Shown here in pieces: positions 36,801 through 49,237 of a DNA stretch of 64,000 nucleotides (its first letter is position 1; each line of letters begins with the position of its first letter). The position numbers and the translations under genes are program-made. This stretch comes from Alisma plantago-aquatica (taxonomy: Eukaryota; Streptophyta; Magnoliopsida; Alismatales; Alismataceae): contig OY856409.1 of NCBI GenBank assembly GCA_963693085.1, forward strand, positions 501,364,303-501,428,302, in the 5' to 3' direction. Below the pieces are notes generated by a model. That model ran no database searches, was not told where the DNA came from, and saw nothing but the letters and a program-made list of their open reading frames with translations.

Positions 36801-36996
36801 TATTATTACTTATATATATACATCATTCTCTTTGTAGGTGTTTAAAAATGAACACACTATAGGTAAACGCTTAAAAAATGTACATTCTCCATATACAATG
36901 GAAGCATTAAATGAAATAAGAGAAGAATGGGCAAAAGCCATACAAGCAGTGGCAATTGTAAGATATAATTGGGATGTTGATAGCGATAATGAATGA
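33803..36996 (+). pseudogene. Spliced fusion: truncated TNP2-type transposase plus C48 (Ulp1-like) peptidase
   Basis: The start is the ATG at 33803. Exons that keep one frame with GT-AG borders are 33803-34966, 35048-35230, 35313-35567, 35649-35920, 36013-36189, 36280-36399, 36489-36567, 36647-36748 and 36838-36996. Residues 1-80 form the transposase-associated domain (MDRSWM start, CPCRHC). Residues 190-340 are the beginning of TNP2 (CPNDC, CPKCG). At about 34824 the transposase stops short after HSTWP and an EHPGRVRG block typical of the second CACTA protein follows in frame, so most of TNP2, with its catalytic part, is deleted. Exons 4-8 encode a C48 peptidase with His at 36287-36289, Asp at 36338-36340, Gln in CATQ and Cys at 36674-36676. 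Nonsense codons are TAA 34586-34588, TAA 35340-35342 and TGA 36692-36694. Confidence 0.88.
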
Positions 36997-37165
36997 TACT
37001 TTGTAAATGAATATTTCTGAATGTTAATACATGTATTTGAATGTTTCTATATGTGTGAATGTGAGAATTGAATTGATGTCTGAATGTATCTACTTGTGTG
37101 AAATTTTTTTTGTTAATTTTGTAGGTTTGTGGCCTGTTTGTAGGCTGATATCAATGGATGTCGTA

Positions 37166-37197
37166 AACCTGCAGTTCAGAAAACTGAACTGCAGGTT
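37166..37197. repeat. Perfect 14 bp hairpin after the CACTA gene
   Basis: AACCTGCAGTTCAG and its exact complement flank an AAAA loop, 170 bp downstream of the gene stop. It could mark the transcript end; this is inference. Confidence 0.75.
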
Positions 37198-37249
37198 CTC
37201 ATCCTACTGACCAGCCACAGCAGGCCTGCAAACCGATATGAAAAAAAAA

Positions 37250-37680
37250 AGATATAGGCGTCGGTTATTTACAGAAAACCGTCAGCAAAGACCTACAGCG
37301 TCGGTTTTTTTCAAAAAAACCGACGCCTCATGTGGCCATGGCCGTGCTGGAAACGATCGTGCTGGAAATGCCATATAGCATCGGTTGTTTAGTTGATCAC
37401 CGACGCCAAAAGGGTTCGCACCACAGAAAACGGCGTCATCTAGGACACTTTCTGCGTCGGTTACCAATTAAACACCGACGCAGAATGCGTCCTAGATGAC
37501 GACGTTTTCTGTGGTGCGAACCCTTTTGGCGTCAGTGATTAACTAAACAACCGACGCCTGTACACTAAATAGGCGTCGGTTAAAAAACCGACGCCGAAGT
37601 GTTCGACCTTTAGCGGCGCCCACATAGGTGTCGCTCGGAAACCGACGCCAAAGGGGGTTAAACAACCGATGCTAAAAGGC
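37250..37680. repeat. Right subterminal repeat region of the CACTA element
   Basis: At least seven copies of the GGCGTCGGTT / AACCGACGCC hairpin motif, including 37257-37290, 37298-37327, 37378-37407, 37453-37482 and 37570-37596, mirror the left end. Confidence 0.9.
37378..37558. repeat. Large inverted repeat inside the right subterminal region
   Basis: Arms of about 85-90 bp, from CATCGGTTGTTTAG to CTAAACAACCGACG, are nearly perfect and centre on a GCGTCGGT / ACCGACGC hairpin near 37468. The flanking arm sequence includes GGGTTCGCACCACAG and its complement. Confidence 0.85.
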
Positions 37681-37698
37681 ATTTCTATAGTAGTGCTA

Positions 37699-38948
37699 AT
37701 ACCTAATGTTAAGTGGTCCATGTTTGATTAATAGGATCTCATGTACAAATTTGGTGTATGAAAATGAGCAAATTGACCTAGTTGTATTCCATATAATGAA
37801 ATACGATTGTTATGATAATCCCATGCTCTATCTTGTTTAAATCAGTAAACTCACTATACTTGTGGCACTAAACACTAGCTTGATCTATCCTAGGCTCATT
37901 TATGATCTTATGACATGAAAATGAGAATCTTTTGCATGAAATTGATCTAGTATGACTAGTCATGATCTCATGTGATTGAACCATGATGGAAACCCAAATA
38001 TCATGTTTCCCTAACTTCAAATTAGAAATGATCTCATGTCTATATATAATCTAATGTGGATAGTTTGCCTAGACCAAGGCCTTAATGATACTAGTGCTAT
38101 GTTGAATCGATACATGCATGTTTAGAACTTTAGATATGATGCTTGATCTATTTGAAACCTAGGACTAGGGGAACATCCACATGACATATATGATTCTTAT
38201 ATTAATAAAATACCCCTGATCTAAGACCCACTATTATGCCCTTTTATTTCTTAGGTCCCCAATGGTTTGGACCTATTCATAGAAATCTTACTCATGGATC
38301 ATAAATTGTGTTCTACCTACAAGGTACATTTTTCTCTTGACCCTATTGTGATATTGGCTTTCTTGTATGTATGCTCGTATGAATGTTTGGCTACTTACTT
38401 ACTTGGTTGAGCTATTGTTCCTATGAATACTAATTTCACATTTGATTATCATATGTTGACAAACCTTGAACATAATATATAGAATTCCATTTTAATATAA
38501 TGGATATAAGAAATGAAGAATATGCTTTGTATAACAAAAATGTCATCAAGTTTTCTCACCTTGTTTCTACTTCTTGTTGATACGTTGTTTCTATACAAGC
38601 ACCATTTATATATTATTAAAATTTTACATGCATTTTCATAACATATTTAATGTTTTAGCATTAATATGTTTTGTATATCAAATTTGTAGTTGCCAAATGA
38701 AGATCCATTACACTCAAGACTCTAGGCTTTGAAATGCAATGCAAATGGGTACACTTGGATCTAGAAATGGGTACATATATCTTATCTCCATGTTCAGTAT
38801 CTTGTCATATCTTGTTGTTACTAATTTTACATATATATTGCCTATGTGAAACGATGATCCATTCTAGGGAGGGATGCCCTGGTCCACTCACCTTTGGTTT
38901 TGCATCCATTAGGAGTGTGGCCTTAGGGCAACAAACAGCTCCATGATA
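37699..38948 (+). repeat. 3' LTR of element H, part 3
   Basis: The last about 740 bp (38212-38948) align with the 5' LTR fragment at 15638-16333. The first part (37699-38211) has no second copy in the window. The LTR end is placed at CCATGATA. Confidence 0.72.
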
Positions 38949-41900
38949 GATTCCATATGGGTCAAGTTTCATCATTCCAACATGTCTAACCACCTCTTAT
39001 TGGTTGACTTCAATGCCATCTAGGGATAGGCTAATCAATACTAGTGGTGCAACTATGGAAAAATTTATCATGCTAGGGCATGGTGCAAGATGATGTCCCA
39101 TCCTACCAATGCCAAGACAAATCAGCATCACTCCTCAGTCACCAACATCAAGCACCCCTTTTCCCTTCTTATTCATTGTAGTTTAATGAATATGTTGTTT
39201 TCTAGGTATACACAAGGGTGGGTCAAAGTTCAATCAGTCTCACCTATGTGCCCTAGGATTTTTTCTCATAAGGTGGTAAAAAGGTTATCTTGGGCACATT
39301 TGGTAAAAAGGTTAGCTTGGGCACATTCTTCTTGGCCCACGCCTACCACGTAGTCAAGAATGAAAAGTAGAAGTTGTTAACTAACTTTGGAGGTCTACCC
39401 ACCTCACTTGTACACCACCTTTTCTTGACCATTCTCCTTTCCAACCCCTCAAGACCAAAGGAGATATGGAATTCAAGTATTTAAGGAATGTGAAGCGCTT
39501 CACCAATACTAGTGCATGGACCTATGCCTTATTAAAGATGGGTGAGCAAGCACTCCCTAACCCAATCTTTGGCCTCTACAATGTCAACCATCTTCATTGG
39601 CCTTCTGGAAATGAGGGGGAGATAAAGATGAGGTTGATGAAGAAAAGTTTTCTAGGAGGTGGAAGCCATGGAGGAAGAAGCTAATCCAATGAGGCCCAGA
39701 AGGCGGCCTTAACACATTTCCCTTCATCATGGTGCTTCTTCATCAAAATCCTCATTGCTTTCACAAGATATTCCCTATTCCTTTGAGGTCATGTACATCA
39801 TGTTCATTTATGTACATCATGGATAGAAATAGGAGGAGGCATCTATGGTTCAATTCTCTAATGATCAAGAGCAAATATTACACTACTAGGAGCACATCTT
39901 CACTCATCCCCAAACAATATTCAACAACAAGCTCACGCTTCTCTAGGATCAGGACCATATCCACACTCACTTGGGAAGAGTGGTGTGCTACTCCCAACCA
40001 TTTTTATAACATATTTTTTTGAACCAAGGGAACTATGATATTTACCCACAACCATCACCATGTCCCACCTATTCACCAAACTTCATTGGCACATTCAATC
40101 CACTGAATCTAGACCCGTTGTCATCCACCTTCTTCCTACATGATGCATGAGCTTTTGTACACCTATTCCAACTTTGAGTTTGATAATATGAGGATATTAT
40201 CAAAATTGATTTTAGGGGGTATGCAACGGATTTCTATCTTGCATTTTACTTACCTTTCTTTTTGCATGATTTCTTTATTAACTTTAATTCTTTTCTTTAT
40301 TCTACTCCACTTCTATCCAGTGTATCTTTAGATTTAATATTTTGAAAGTACTAGTGAAGACTACTCTTGGTTTTGACATGGTATCAAATTTAAAAAAAAA
40401 TAATATACTCAAAAAATGTAATCTTTCATCTAACTTTTCCATGATTCAATGTGCATTAGATGAATGAGCTATTTAGTCTAGTCATCTTGAAGGCATACTT
40501 AATGAATGAAATTACTAACTCAACCCTAAGGCTTTTATTATAATGATGATTTTGAGTTTGCATTAAACAAGCATTAATGTGAACTTTCATGTAAATTGTA
40601 GAAATAAAGTTTAAGATCACCTTTTTGCATAATAGGAGAGAGACATTCATGGTTGGTAAGGACATTATTTCTTTTTCATGTTATCCCATCCACCTTCATT
40701 CATATACACTGATCACCATTGGATGAACAAGTCTGATCCAAGATATTAGCTTCCTATTGCATTATATGGCATGATAAGAAGCATATAGAAAGTTTATTCA
40801 TTTTTCATTGAAAAAGAGAAACATTGAATTTCATTTCAATCTCACATGTTAGTTTGTGTAAGAAAACTTCATATAGATTCCATTTTACATTGTATATTGA
40901 ATAAGATTTTACATTTATTTCCATTTTTATTTATACTACATGAAAGAGATAAAATATACATCCTTACTCCTAATCCAAAGTGAAATACCAAGCATGTACT
41001 ATTTATCTTGTTAATAGAAGGGAAGAAAAAACAAGGTTTTTGAAAGAAAAAAATATAAGGAGGAAAGGATCTCTGAATTCAATATTATATATATCTATAA
41101 AATAAAGGAGATTGAGAAGTTTTATATATAAATACATTTTCACCTATAATCATTGTTAAGATAAGGCATCTATTGCATGCATCATTCCACCATAAGAAAT
41201 ATATGCATTAGAAGTCATACAATTGCATTTCATCCATCATTTAGGTGCATCACATTTTTCATTACATGAATAATTTGAATTATTCTTGTGAACCCTATTT
41301 TCAATCCACCCAGTCATCCACACATTTCTTTGCAAGGTAAGTCATCACCATGATAATTCCCCTCATTCATAATGTTATTTATGGGACAATATCTATACAG
41401 ATTTTAATTTTTATCAGAATAATGTATATATAGAGATCACATGGTGCATCCAGAATGGATCCTACTGACCATGATATTATTCTAATCCAAGTTAAATTGT
41501 GTTATCGTTGGTCTTTTTTTTGACATTTGTTATAAGCATGATTTCTCGTTATGGAGTACCTAGTTTTATGGTTGGTGAGTGTCAATTGGGACCAAGTAGT
41601 GGAGGTTGGTTAGGAGAATTAAGTTCATTTTATTGTCTTCTATATGTTCTTTTTAAACAAATTTGAGAGTAGTGTTGCTCAAGGAAGATCCATATTCAAG
41701 CTTAGGGGGTTGTATGCATGCACATATGTCACTATTTCATAGTCTATGCTTTCATGATATGTCTTCTAAAAAGTACTTATTTTTTCTCATATTTTGAAAA
41801 ACTATCTTGTGCTACTCTCCTGCATCAATTTGACATATTTACAGGATTTATTCACAAAATTATCATTTTCTCTCAACTTAATGAAAGTTCTTTGCATTTT

Positions 41901-44109
41901 AGGAATTTTGGATATATACAGCAAGTCAGTATAACAAAGACACTTCTTGGTATAGCCAACATGCATCAAAAATTGAAAGGCTTGAAAAAAGGTTGACAAA
42001 ATTGAAATCCATCTCAGTGCCACTAAGAGGGAACCCTGAGATACCCAATATCAACATGATGTCACCAACACCCTTTTCAATGGTAGTGACACACTTTCGG
42101 TCGGGCAAGGAAATAAATAAGTTGTGCCACTAACTATGTCGATGCCACCAACATAAAATCATGGATGGCTAAGATTTTTAATCTAAAACTAACACTCCAA
42201 ATCATTCATTGGTGACATAGGGTCCTATGAAATCCAAGTCATGAGGATTTAATAACATATCAACAAGAAGTAGGTAGTTGGCCCTATAGAAGGAGGAGAG
42301 AGGAAATGATAGGAATATGGATAAATCATCCTAGTACCTTAAAGGATAAGTATAGAGGCTGAAATGTTGTTCATTCACACCCACCATTGGAGGGAGTTAT
42401 CATTATTCATATTTTCTCAATTTTTTCTAGTTATTTCATGTTTTATTCTCCTCTAAAATTTAATGTTCTATCATGTTCAGTATGTGGGGCTAATCCCTTC
42501 TTCTCTAGAACCAGGTATTATCCCGATGTTAGTTTGTATGTTATTAAATTTCTTTGGAAATAAATTTCACTACTTGGAAGTATAATGATTATGTGTTTTA
42601 TTATGCCATGTTCATGACTGATCACCATGTTCATGATTAATATACCTCTTCACTTTGAACTAGAGACTAAGCTTTGAAAAAATATCATTAATGCAATTAA
42701 TATTGTATTGTAAAGTGGACTAACAATTGTGAGGTTAAGTATTCGAAAAGATATTGTTAATTATTTAGTCTTTTACTTGAACACAGCAAAAGTAGGTTTT
42801 GACTGGATCAAATAGTATTACATTGGAAAGGTGGGTAATGTAAAAACAAATCCCTAATTCATGTTAACAAATGATGAATTTTTTAGGTAGAATTAAATTA
42901 ACTATAAATTTGCATTCATGGTGAAATTGAGTTATCCTAGAGAGTCCATCTTTTTAATTTCACACATCTTTCTTAATAAATTGTTAATTTGTTTTAATTT
43001 TGTACAATCATCTCAATGATTTTCATTGGTCTATATGATTTGGTCTTTGTTAGTAGTTGTCTCTAGCTTTCTGATTCCCTAAATTTGACACCCAAAAGTT
43101 AATCATTTTATTACTTTGACACATACACTATTGTGTTACACGCACACTAAATACATGTCAGTTACATGTGTATGTTGGATCAAAGGTAGATCATCAAGGA
43201 CCACTAATCCAATGGCCAAAGTCGCACTCCAAGCCTCTTCCTCTCGACCACAACGAGAGATGTGAATCAACTACATACACTTTATCACAAAGTCAACAAT
43301 AGTTAACTACAATCCAACGTCCCATTATTGTTCACAATTAAGGGTATTCCCCTCTCTCACTTATAGTCCCTAGAAAATACCCTAATGGTGATTAATTCGT
43401 TGGAAATGAATTATAACTCCAAAATAATATAATTATAAACCAAAATTGATCCTAAAACAATGAGGAATCCAATAAAACTATCTTGTGAGACTAATTAAGT
43501 CCTAGTCTCAATCTTGCAAAAAATATAATCTTCATTCCCACCCAATTAAGGGTATTCCCCTTTCTCACTGATAGTTCCTTAAAAATAACCTAATAGTGAT
43601 TAATTCATAGAAAGTGCATTATAAATACAAATATATATATACCAAATTATTCATAAAATAATGAGGACTCCAATAAAAATATCTTTAGAGACTAATTTGG
43701 GTCCTAGTTCTCAGTCTTTCTAAATTATAATTTTCTTTAATGTTCTAAATTTGATTAATAACCTTCTCATAATGGTTATGATTTTATGATCTCATATCCA
43801 TAATATCAATAAATATAATGTCTTGTATCATACTTTTGAAGCCCTAATTTTGAACTAGTCACTCTTTCTTGTAATGTCAGTAAGGATACTTTGAAGTATG
43901 ATGAAACATGGTTTAATTACTAATGTGGATTGTTATGTGCTTATCCTTAGTTGTGATAACTTAATGTGACTAATATGTCTTAGGACTTTGAATATAGTAA
44001 TGAAATTGGAAATTAGATATAAGTTTTTCTAGTACTAACCATGTGGACAAATGTTGGTAACCTTAATGGTAATATAAGTTTTCTCCTAACTTTAATGAGA
44101 ATATTAGCT
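38949..44109. other. No recognisable gene
   Basis: AT-rich sequence, flanking element H on its right. Open stretches at 39466-39684 and 41718-41996 show no motif I know. A purine tract of the type AAGCTTAGGGGG at about 41699-41710 resembles the polypurine tract of element A and may mark an eroded relative in plus orientation. Otherwise I see nothing. Confidence 0.5.
39275..39328. repeat. 27 bp tandem duplication
   Basis: GGTAAAAAGGTTATCTTGGG and its near copy, followed in both by CACATT, lie side by side with one internal difference. Confidence 0.8.
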
Positions 44110-45117
44110 TGGAGATAGAAGTTAAATACGAAAGATTATCTAACTTCTGTCATGGGTGTGGTCGGTTAGGGCATGTGATTAGGGACTACACTAGCAATGA
44201 GGAAAAAGACGATCACAGTCTACTGTGGGGCGTGTGGCTAAAAGCATCGCCAAGGAAGCCAAGCTAATCACTGTAGGAAGAGATATTTGGCAACATCAGA
44301 GCATAAAAGAAAATCCAGTTCAAGCGCAACAAAGAGAAACTCGAATGAATCGAGTAGAGAATCAATGTCAAGGTGGTATGCCAAGGCAGGTAGGAAACGA
44401 GAAGACAAGAAGAAAAGAGAGACAGCAGAGCAATCGAATGCATCAAGCGAGGAAGGGGGCAGTGAAGAGACAGAGTTTGACCTAGAAGGTTTATTCCGAG
44501 AGATTCCTACATCGGAGAGGAACGACCATCAGGGTAATGAAGGCAAGAAGGCAAAGGAACCACTCCAGGAAAAGAAGTAGAGAAACAACCAGTGAGGTGG
44601 CCAAAAGGGACCCAATACACCAGAGAGGAGGTCATCGCAATGAGAACAAGAGGTGCAAGCACAGAAGGAGAAACGAGAGCGACAAAGGCAGAAATAACGG
44701 GCACAAGTAAGGCAAACTTTTTTATGTCCTTGGCAGTGAGCACAATGATACAGCCACAAGACCTCATCTGGAGCAAGCATCGACAGTTGTAAGAACTAGA
44801 TCACGAAAAGAGAAGGAAAATCAGAAGAATACAGGGAGGAAAGGGAAGGTAGACCAAAGGAAGAAGAAGGAACTGTCGTGGGTATATAAGATGAGTGGAA
44901 GTCAGCGGTTTGGGGTGCCAGAGAATGAAGTGGAATGGAACACTATTGCGGGGAATAGGGGCAGACAGTCTGAACTATGTGGCATGGAACTTGATGTGAC
45001 TGATACTGTGGTTGATACAAGAAAGAAAGCAAGGAACTTGGAGATCAAATTTCAAGGCACGGGGGCTAACACATCCCAAGTAGTAGAGGCTGGAGTGTAC
45101 CAGCCCCGCAAAGAACA
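44110..45117 (+). pseudogene. ORF1 remnant of LINE L1
   Basis: The RNA-binding protein of plant LINEs. A zinc knuckle at about 44130-44171 reads C-x2-C-x4-H-x4-Y: the last Cys is replaced by Tyr. The stretch after it is rich in Lys, Glu, Ser and Arg, as in the C-terminal half of such proteins, and ends with a QPRKEQ-type motif just before ORF2. Several frameshifts and stops interrupt it. Confidence 0.75.
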
Positions 45118-48100
45118 ATGAAAATCATGAGTTGGAACTATTAGTGGTTGGACCGCCCTGACACGATTAATGCCCTCCGATCGTGGTGCTCGAGGGAGGG
45201 TCCGAGCATAGTTTTCCTCATGGAAACTATGATATCTAGTGCATATCTGGAAGTAGGGATGAGGATGTGTGGTTTTACTCAAGGGGTCTTCTTATCTAGT
45301 GTTGGCAGAGTAGGGGGTGTTGGCTTATGGTAGAAGGACATTGATCTAATAATAACATCCTACTCACAACATCACTACAACTGTGGCATATCTGAAGGCA
45401 ACACTAGGGTGACATGGAGAGCTATTGGCATTTATGGAAGGGCAACGCAACAACAAAAGTACAAAACATGGGACCTGATGAGAGAATGAAAGGCAAATGT
45501 AGACACTCCCACTCTCTTCTTTGATGACTTCAATGAAATTCTCTCTAATTCTGAGAAAGACGGGGGCCCACCTAAACTGCTCAGACACATTTAGGATTTT
45601 AGGAGCGTCATTGATGACTGTGATCTCATGGATCTGGGGTACAGTGGCAGCATCTTCATGTGGCAGAGAGGCCTCACTCTGGAAACTCTTGTGCGGGAAT
45701 GGCTTGATAGAGCTTTGGGAAGCCCAACATGGGTAGCAAAATTCCCACATGCTAGAGTCATCCATTTCACTAAGTATGAATCTGACCATGTCCCGATTAT
45801 CATCAACATAGAGCATAGAAAGAAAAAGAAATTCAAAAGACAGCACTATTTTTGCTTTGAGCCCATGTGGGTGGGAGATGAGGCGTGTGAGAAAATCATC
45901 AAGTCAGTCTGGGAGGAACGACATCTATCAAATCTACAAGGAAAGATGGAACAATGCGGCAAAAAGCTGAAGGAATGGGTGGCTGAAAATTTTGGAGAAA
46001 GAAAAAAGAAGATTAAAGAGCTAGAAGAGTTATTGGGAGAGATCCAACAGCTACCGCCAGACAGTCTGAATCTTAAGAGGTGCAGACGTATCACTACTGA
46101 ACTTCAAGAATGGCACAGGAGAGATGAGGCATTTTGGCATGCAAGGGCGCGGGCCAATGAAATGAAATTGGGTGATAGAAATATTGCCTATGTTCACCAC
46201 AAAGAATCTCAAAGAAGGAAAATAAATAAAATAGAAGGGCTAAAAAATGAAGAGGGGCAGTGGAAAATGGAAGAAGAGGAGATAGAAAAAATTATGTTGA
46301 CTTTCTTCCAAGGTCTTTTCCAATCTTCTAACCCTACAGGGTGGGAGGAAGCGACCCGGGGTATCTCTTCCAAAGTAAACACAATGGAGAGGAATGATCT
46401 TGAGAAGGACTTCACTTCTACAGAAATCCAAATAGCTATAAAAAGTATGCATCCCAATAAGGCATCGGGCCCAGACAGAATGAAGGCTATGTTCTTTCAA
46501 AAATACTGGCACATTATTGGAGACGATGTCTCCAATTATATCAAAAGATGGTGGAAATCAGAGAGAAGCATTGTAGATCTAAACTCAACGCTTGTGGTGA
46601 TGATTCCCACACTGCACAAACCGGTGGATATTGGTGACTATAGACCAATTAGCTTATGCAATGTCATCTACAAAATTGCTTCTAAAGTCATAGCGAACAG
46701 ATTGTGCCCCCTCATGGACAAAATTATCTCTAAAAATCAAAGTGACTTCATTACAGGAAGACCCATTACTGATAATGCCCTTATTGCTTATGAACTCTTC
46801 CATGCAATGATAAAAGGAAATCGGTCAAAAAAGGGACACATTGCTCTCAATTTGGATATGTCCAAGGCCTATGACAGGGTTGAATGGAGATTTGTTGATT
46901 ATATCCAAGAAAAATGGGTTTTGGGGAGAAGTGGAGAAGCAAAGTTCTTGATTGCATGTCAATTGTATCCCATTCTTTTGCCATCAACGGGGAAGGGACC
47001 AGGAAGACTCAACCATCCAGAGGACTTTGCCAGGGTGACCCTCTCTCTCCATACCTTTTTATTTTATGTGCTGAAGCTTTTTATACATCCCTAACTTTAG
47101 CAACACATCAAAAAGTCATACAGGGAATCCGAGCAAGCCGTCATGGCCCACGGGTTTCTCATCTTTTCTTTGCAGATGATTCCATCTTGTTTACAAGAGA
47201 AACCAAAGAAGAGTGCCTGAAATTAGTTGAAATTATCAGCCACTATGAGCGGGCATCCAGACAAAAAATTAACCTATCCAAAACTAAGGTTTCTTTTAGC
47301 AAAGGGGTGGATCCTGACAAAAGAAGAGAGTTGACTAATTTGATGCAGGTTAAAGAAGTGGACAGGCATAGCAAGTACCTTGGGCTTCCCACGACAGTGG
47401 GTAGGTCTAAGAAACAAGTTTTTTCCTACATTCAGGAGCGCATATGGAGGAAACTACAAGGTTGGAAAGAGAAATTGTTGTCCAAGGCTGGGAAAGAAAT
47501 CCTCATCAAAGTAGTTCCACAGGCTATACCCTCCTACATAATGAGTATTTTTCAACTATCAATGTATCTCCTCGACTCAATCAATAGCATAATCTCAAGA
47601 TTCTGGTGGGGGGCAAAGGGCGTAGAGTGAAAGATTACATGGGTCAGCTAGGATAATATGTGCAAGCTAAAAATCCAAGGAGGCATGGGGTTTAGAAACA
47701 TACACATCTTCAACCAAGCTCTATTGGCTAAACAAATATGGAGACTTTTCCATAGATGTGAAATGCTAGTCTACTGAGTCCTCTAAGCAAGATACTTCCC
47801 AAGGGGGTTAGTCCTGAATGCAAGAAGGGGACATGGCCCTAGATTCACCTGGAGAAGTATATGGAATGCAAAAAAACATCATACTGGAAGGAATGCAGTG
47901 GAGAGTGGGGGATGGAACCAACATTAATATTTGGACCGATTCATAGATCCGGCAGCTCGAAGGAAGTCTGGAAAAGGTGTACAGTTTCTCAAGCAATATA
48001 GTGCAATGGGTGAATCAACTACTGATTGGGGAAATGAATACGTGGAACGAGGACCTCATATTCAGCATGTTTACACAGGAAATCGCACGCAAGGTGCTTG

Positions 48101-49184
48101 CAACACCACTGGGCCTGACCAGATAGGAAGATGGGATCTACTGGAAGCCTAATAGGAAAGGTGAATATACAGTCAAATTTGCATACTGGATGGCAGCGCA
48201 GAACTCAGCTGACATGGAAGACTGGAGAAGACAGGAGGAAGCTAGCACATGGAGTTCGATTTGGAGAAAGGGTCTCATCCCGAAAGCTGCTCACTTCCTC
48301 TAGCAGTGTATGACAGGAGCGATGGGTACCTTAGGAAGATTATTTGATAGGCATTGTCACCCCGATGGCACCTGCAACATCTGTGGAGGTGAGAAGGAAG
48401 ACACTAGTCACATGCTATTCAGGTGTCCTCAAGCATGGGAGCTATGGAAGGAGAGCTCGGGACCAATGCAAGACAAGGTAAGATCAGTAGGGTAAGGAAG
48501 GACAGACCAAGCAATTCTAACCCTCACGTCCTCACCCAATGAGGAGGATAACAAGATCTTGATTGCATCACTATGGACAGTTTAGACAAGAAGGAATGAT
48601 ATCATCTTTAAAGAGAAGTCAATATTGCCGCACATAATTCAAAGGAACCTCCTGTCCTTGACCAGAGATCATCGTGCGGCTCAGACATCTGTCAGCAAGC
48701 AAGTACAAGCTAAGAAGGTACACGCTTGGCGGCCACCAGAGGCGGGTGAAATCAAACTAAATTGTGACGTTGCAGTCAATGTCTAAGACAATGATGGCGT
48801 TGGGCTAGCATGGAGGGACCACAGTGGCAAGGTACTCTATGCAGTAGGAAAACGACATCCATCACTCAATGACGTCCAGTATGCAGAGGCATGAGCAATC
48901 CGAGAAGGGTTAAGACAGTCTAAGGAGATGAACCTGAAGAGACTAGTGGTTGAATCGGACTCAGAATCATTCATCTGCTACATCAATACTGAAACAAGGA
49001 CACCGGACCTTTTGAGGATCATCCTTGCATATATCCATAGCTTAAAGTTTTCTTTTCAAAAAATTATGTTTATTTCTTGTAGAAGGCAAGCAAACGGACT
49101 AGCACATCAGCTAGCTCGTGAAGCTACCAATAGAAAAATTATTTTTTTCCTCATCTTTTCCTCCACTTGTAGCAAACTAGTTTG
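45118..49184 (+). pseudogene. ORF2 polyprotein of LINE L1 (broken)
   Basis: ATG at 45118 (MKIMSWN) starts an AP-type endonuclease, with Glu in FLMETM and a ...DHVPII end near 45785. A frame open from 45628 covers the linker and the first RT blocks (ASGPD, DYRPISLCNV, LDMSKAYDRVEW). Loss of one A in the A-run near 46908 shifts the frame; RT continues from 46914 with GLCQGDPLSPYLF and the catalytic FADD at 47169-47180. A zinc-finger (zf-RVT) region is at 48310-48460 (CNICGG, HMLFRC). RNase H follows at about 48740-49140 with LNCDVA, VVESDS and ANGLAHQLARE. Stops occur within the endonuclease (TAG 45142-45144) and after 47630. Confidence 0.92.
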
Positions 49185-49237
49185 AGCCAACTTTGGGCTC
49201 ATTTTAATAGTAGTTAATATTTGACCCCAAAAAAATA

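Larger units (their letters stand above)
31906..37695 (+). mobile_element. CACTA (En/Spm) DNA transposon (element C), 5790 bp
   Basis: The ends are perfect 15 bp inverted repeats, CACTACTATAGAAAT, flanked by the 3 bp duplication CTA (31903-31905 and 37696-37698). Both ends carry arrays of GCGTCGGTT / AACCGACGC motifs, as expected for CACTA subterminal regions. The single gene keeps only the start of a TNP2-type transposase, so the element is probably not autonomous. It lies in the 3' LTR of element H. Confidence 0.96.
15628..38948 (+). mobile_element. Old non-coding chromovirus derivative (element H), split by two later insertions
   Basis: Reconstructed from five pieces: a 5' LTR remnant (15638-16333), a decayed PBS (16335-16348), a non-coding interior, a chromovirus-type pol end and polypurine tract (18865-18895), and a 3' LTR in three parts (18896-20160, 31404-31905, 37699-38948). 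With the inserted elements T and C and their target duplications removed, the 3' LTR is about 3017 bp, close to the 3058 bp of element T. The right ends of the two LTRs align over about 700 bp and stop at the same point. The 5' LTR has lost its first 2.3 kb. No target duplication is visible. Confidence 0.72.
44110..49237 (+). mobile_element. L1-like LINE with RNase H (element L1), 5' truncated
   Basis: The order is remnant ORF1, ORF2 (endonuclease, RT, zinc finger, RNase H), then a short A-run at about 49230-49236. Similarity to LINE ORF1 starts abruptly near 44110 just before the zinc knuckle, so the 5' end is missing. No target duplication could be recognised. The presence of an RNase H domain separates it from the second LINE in this window. 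Confidence 0.9.

Noticed and set aside
40376..40389. Possible primer binding site CATGGTATCAAATTT
   Set aside because: Only seven or eight bases fit a tRNA-iMet site, and no LTR edge or coding region accompanies it.
41718..41996. Open frame of 92 codons
   Set aside because: Hydrophobic low-complexity reading of AT-rich DNA; no supporting feature.
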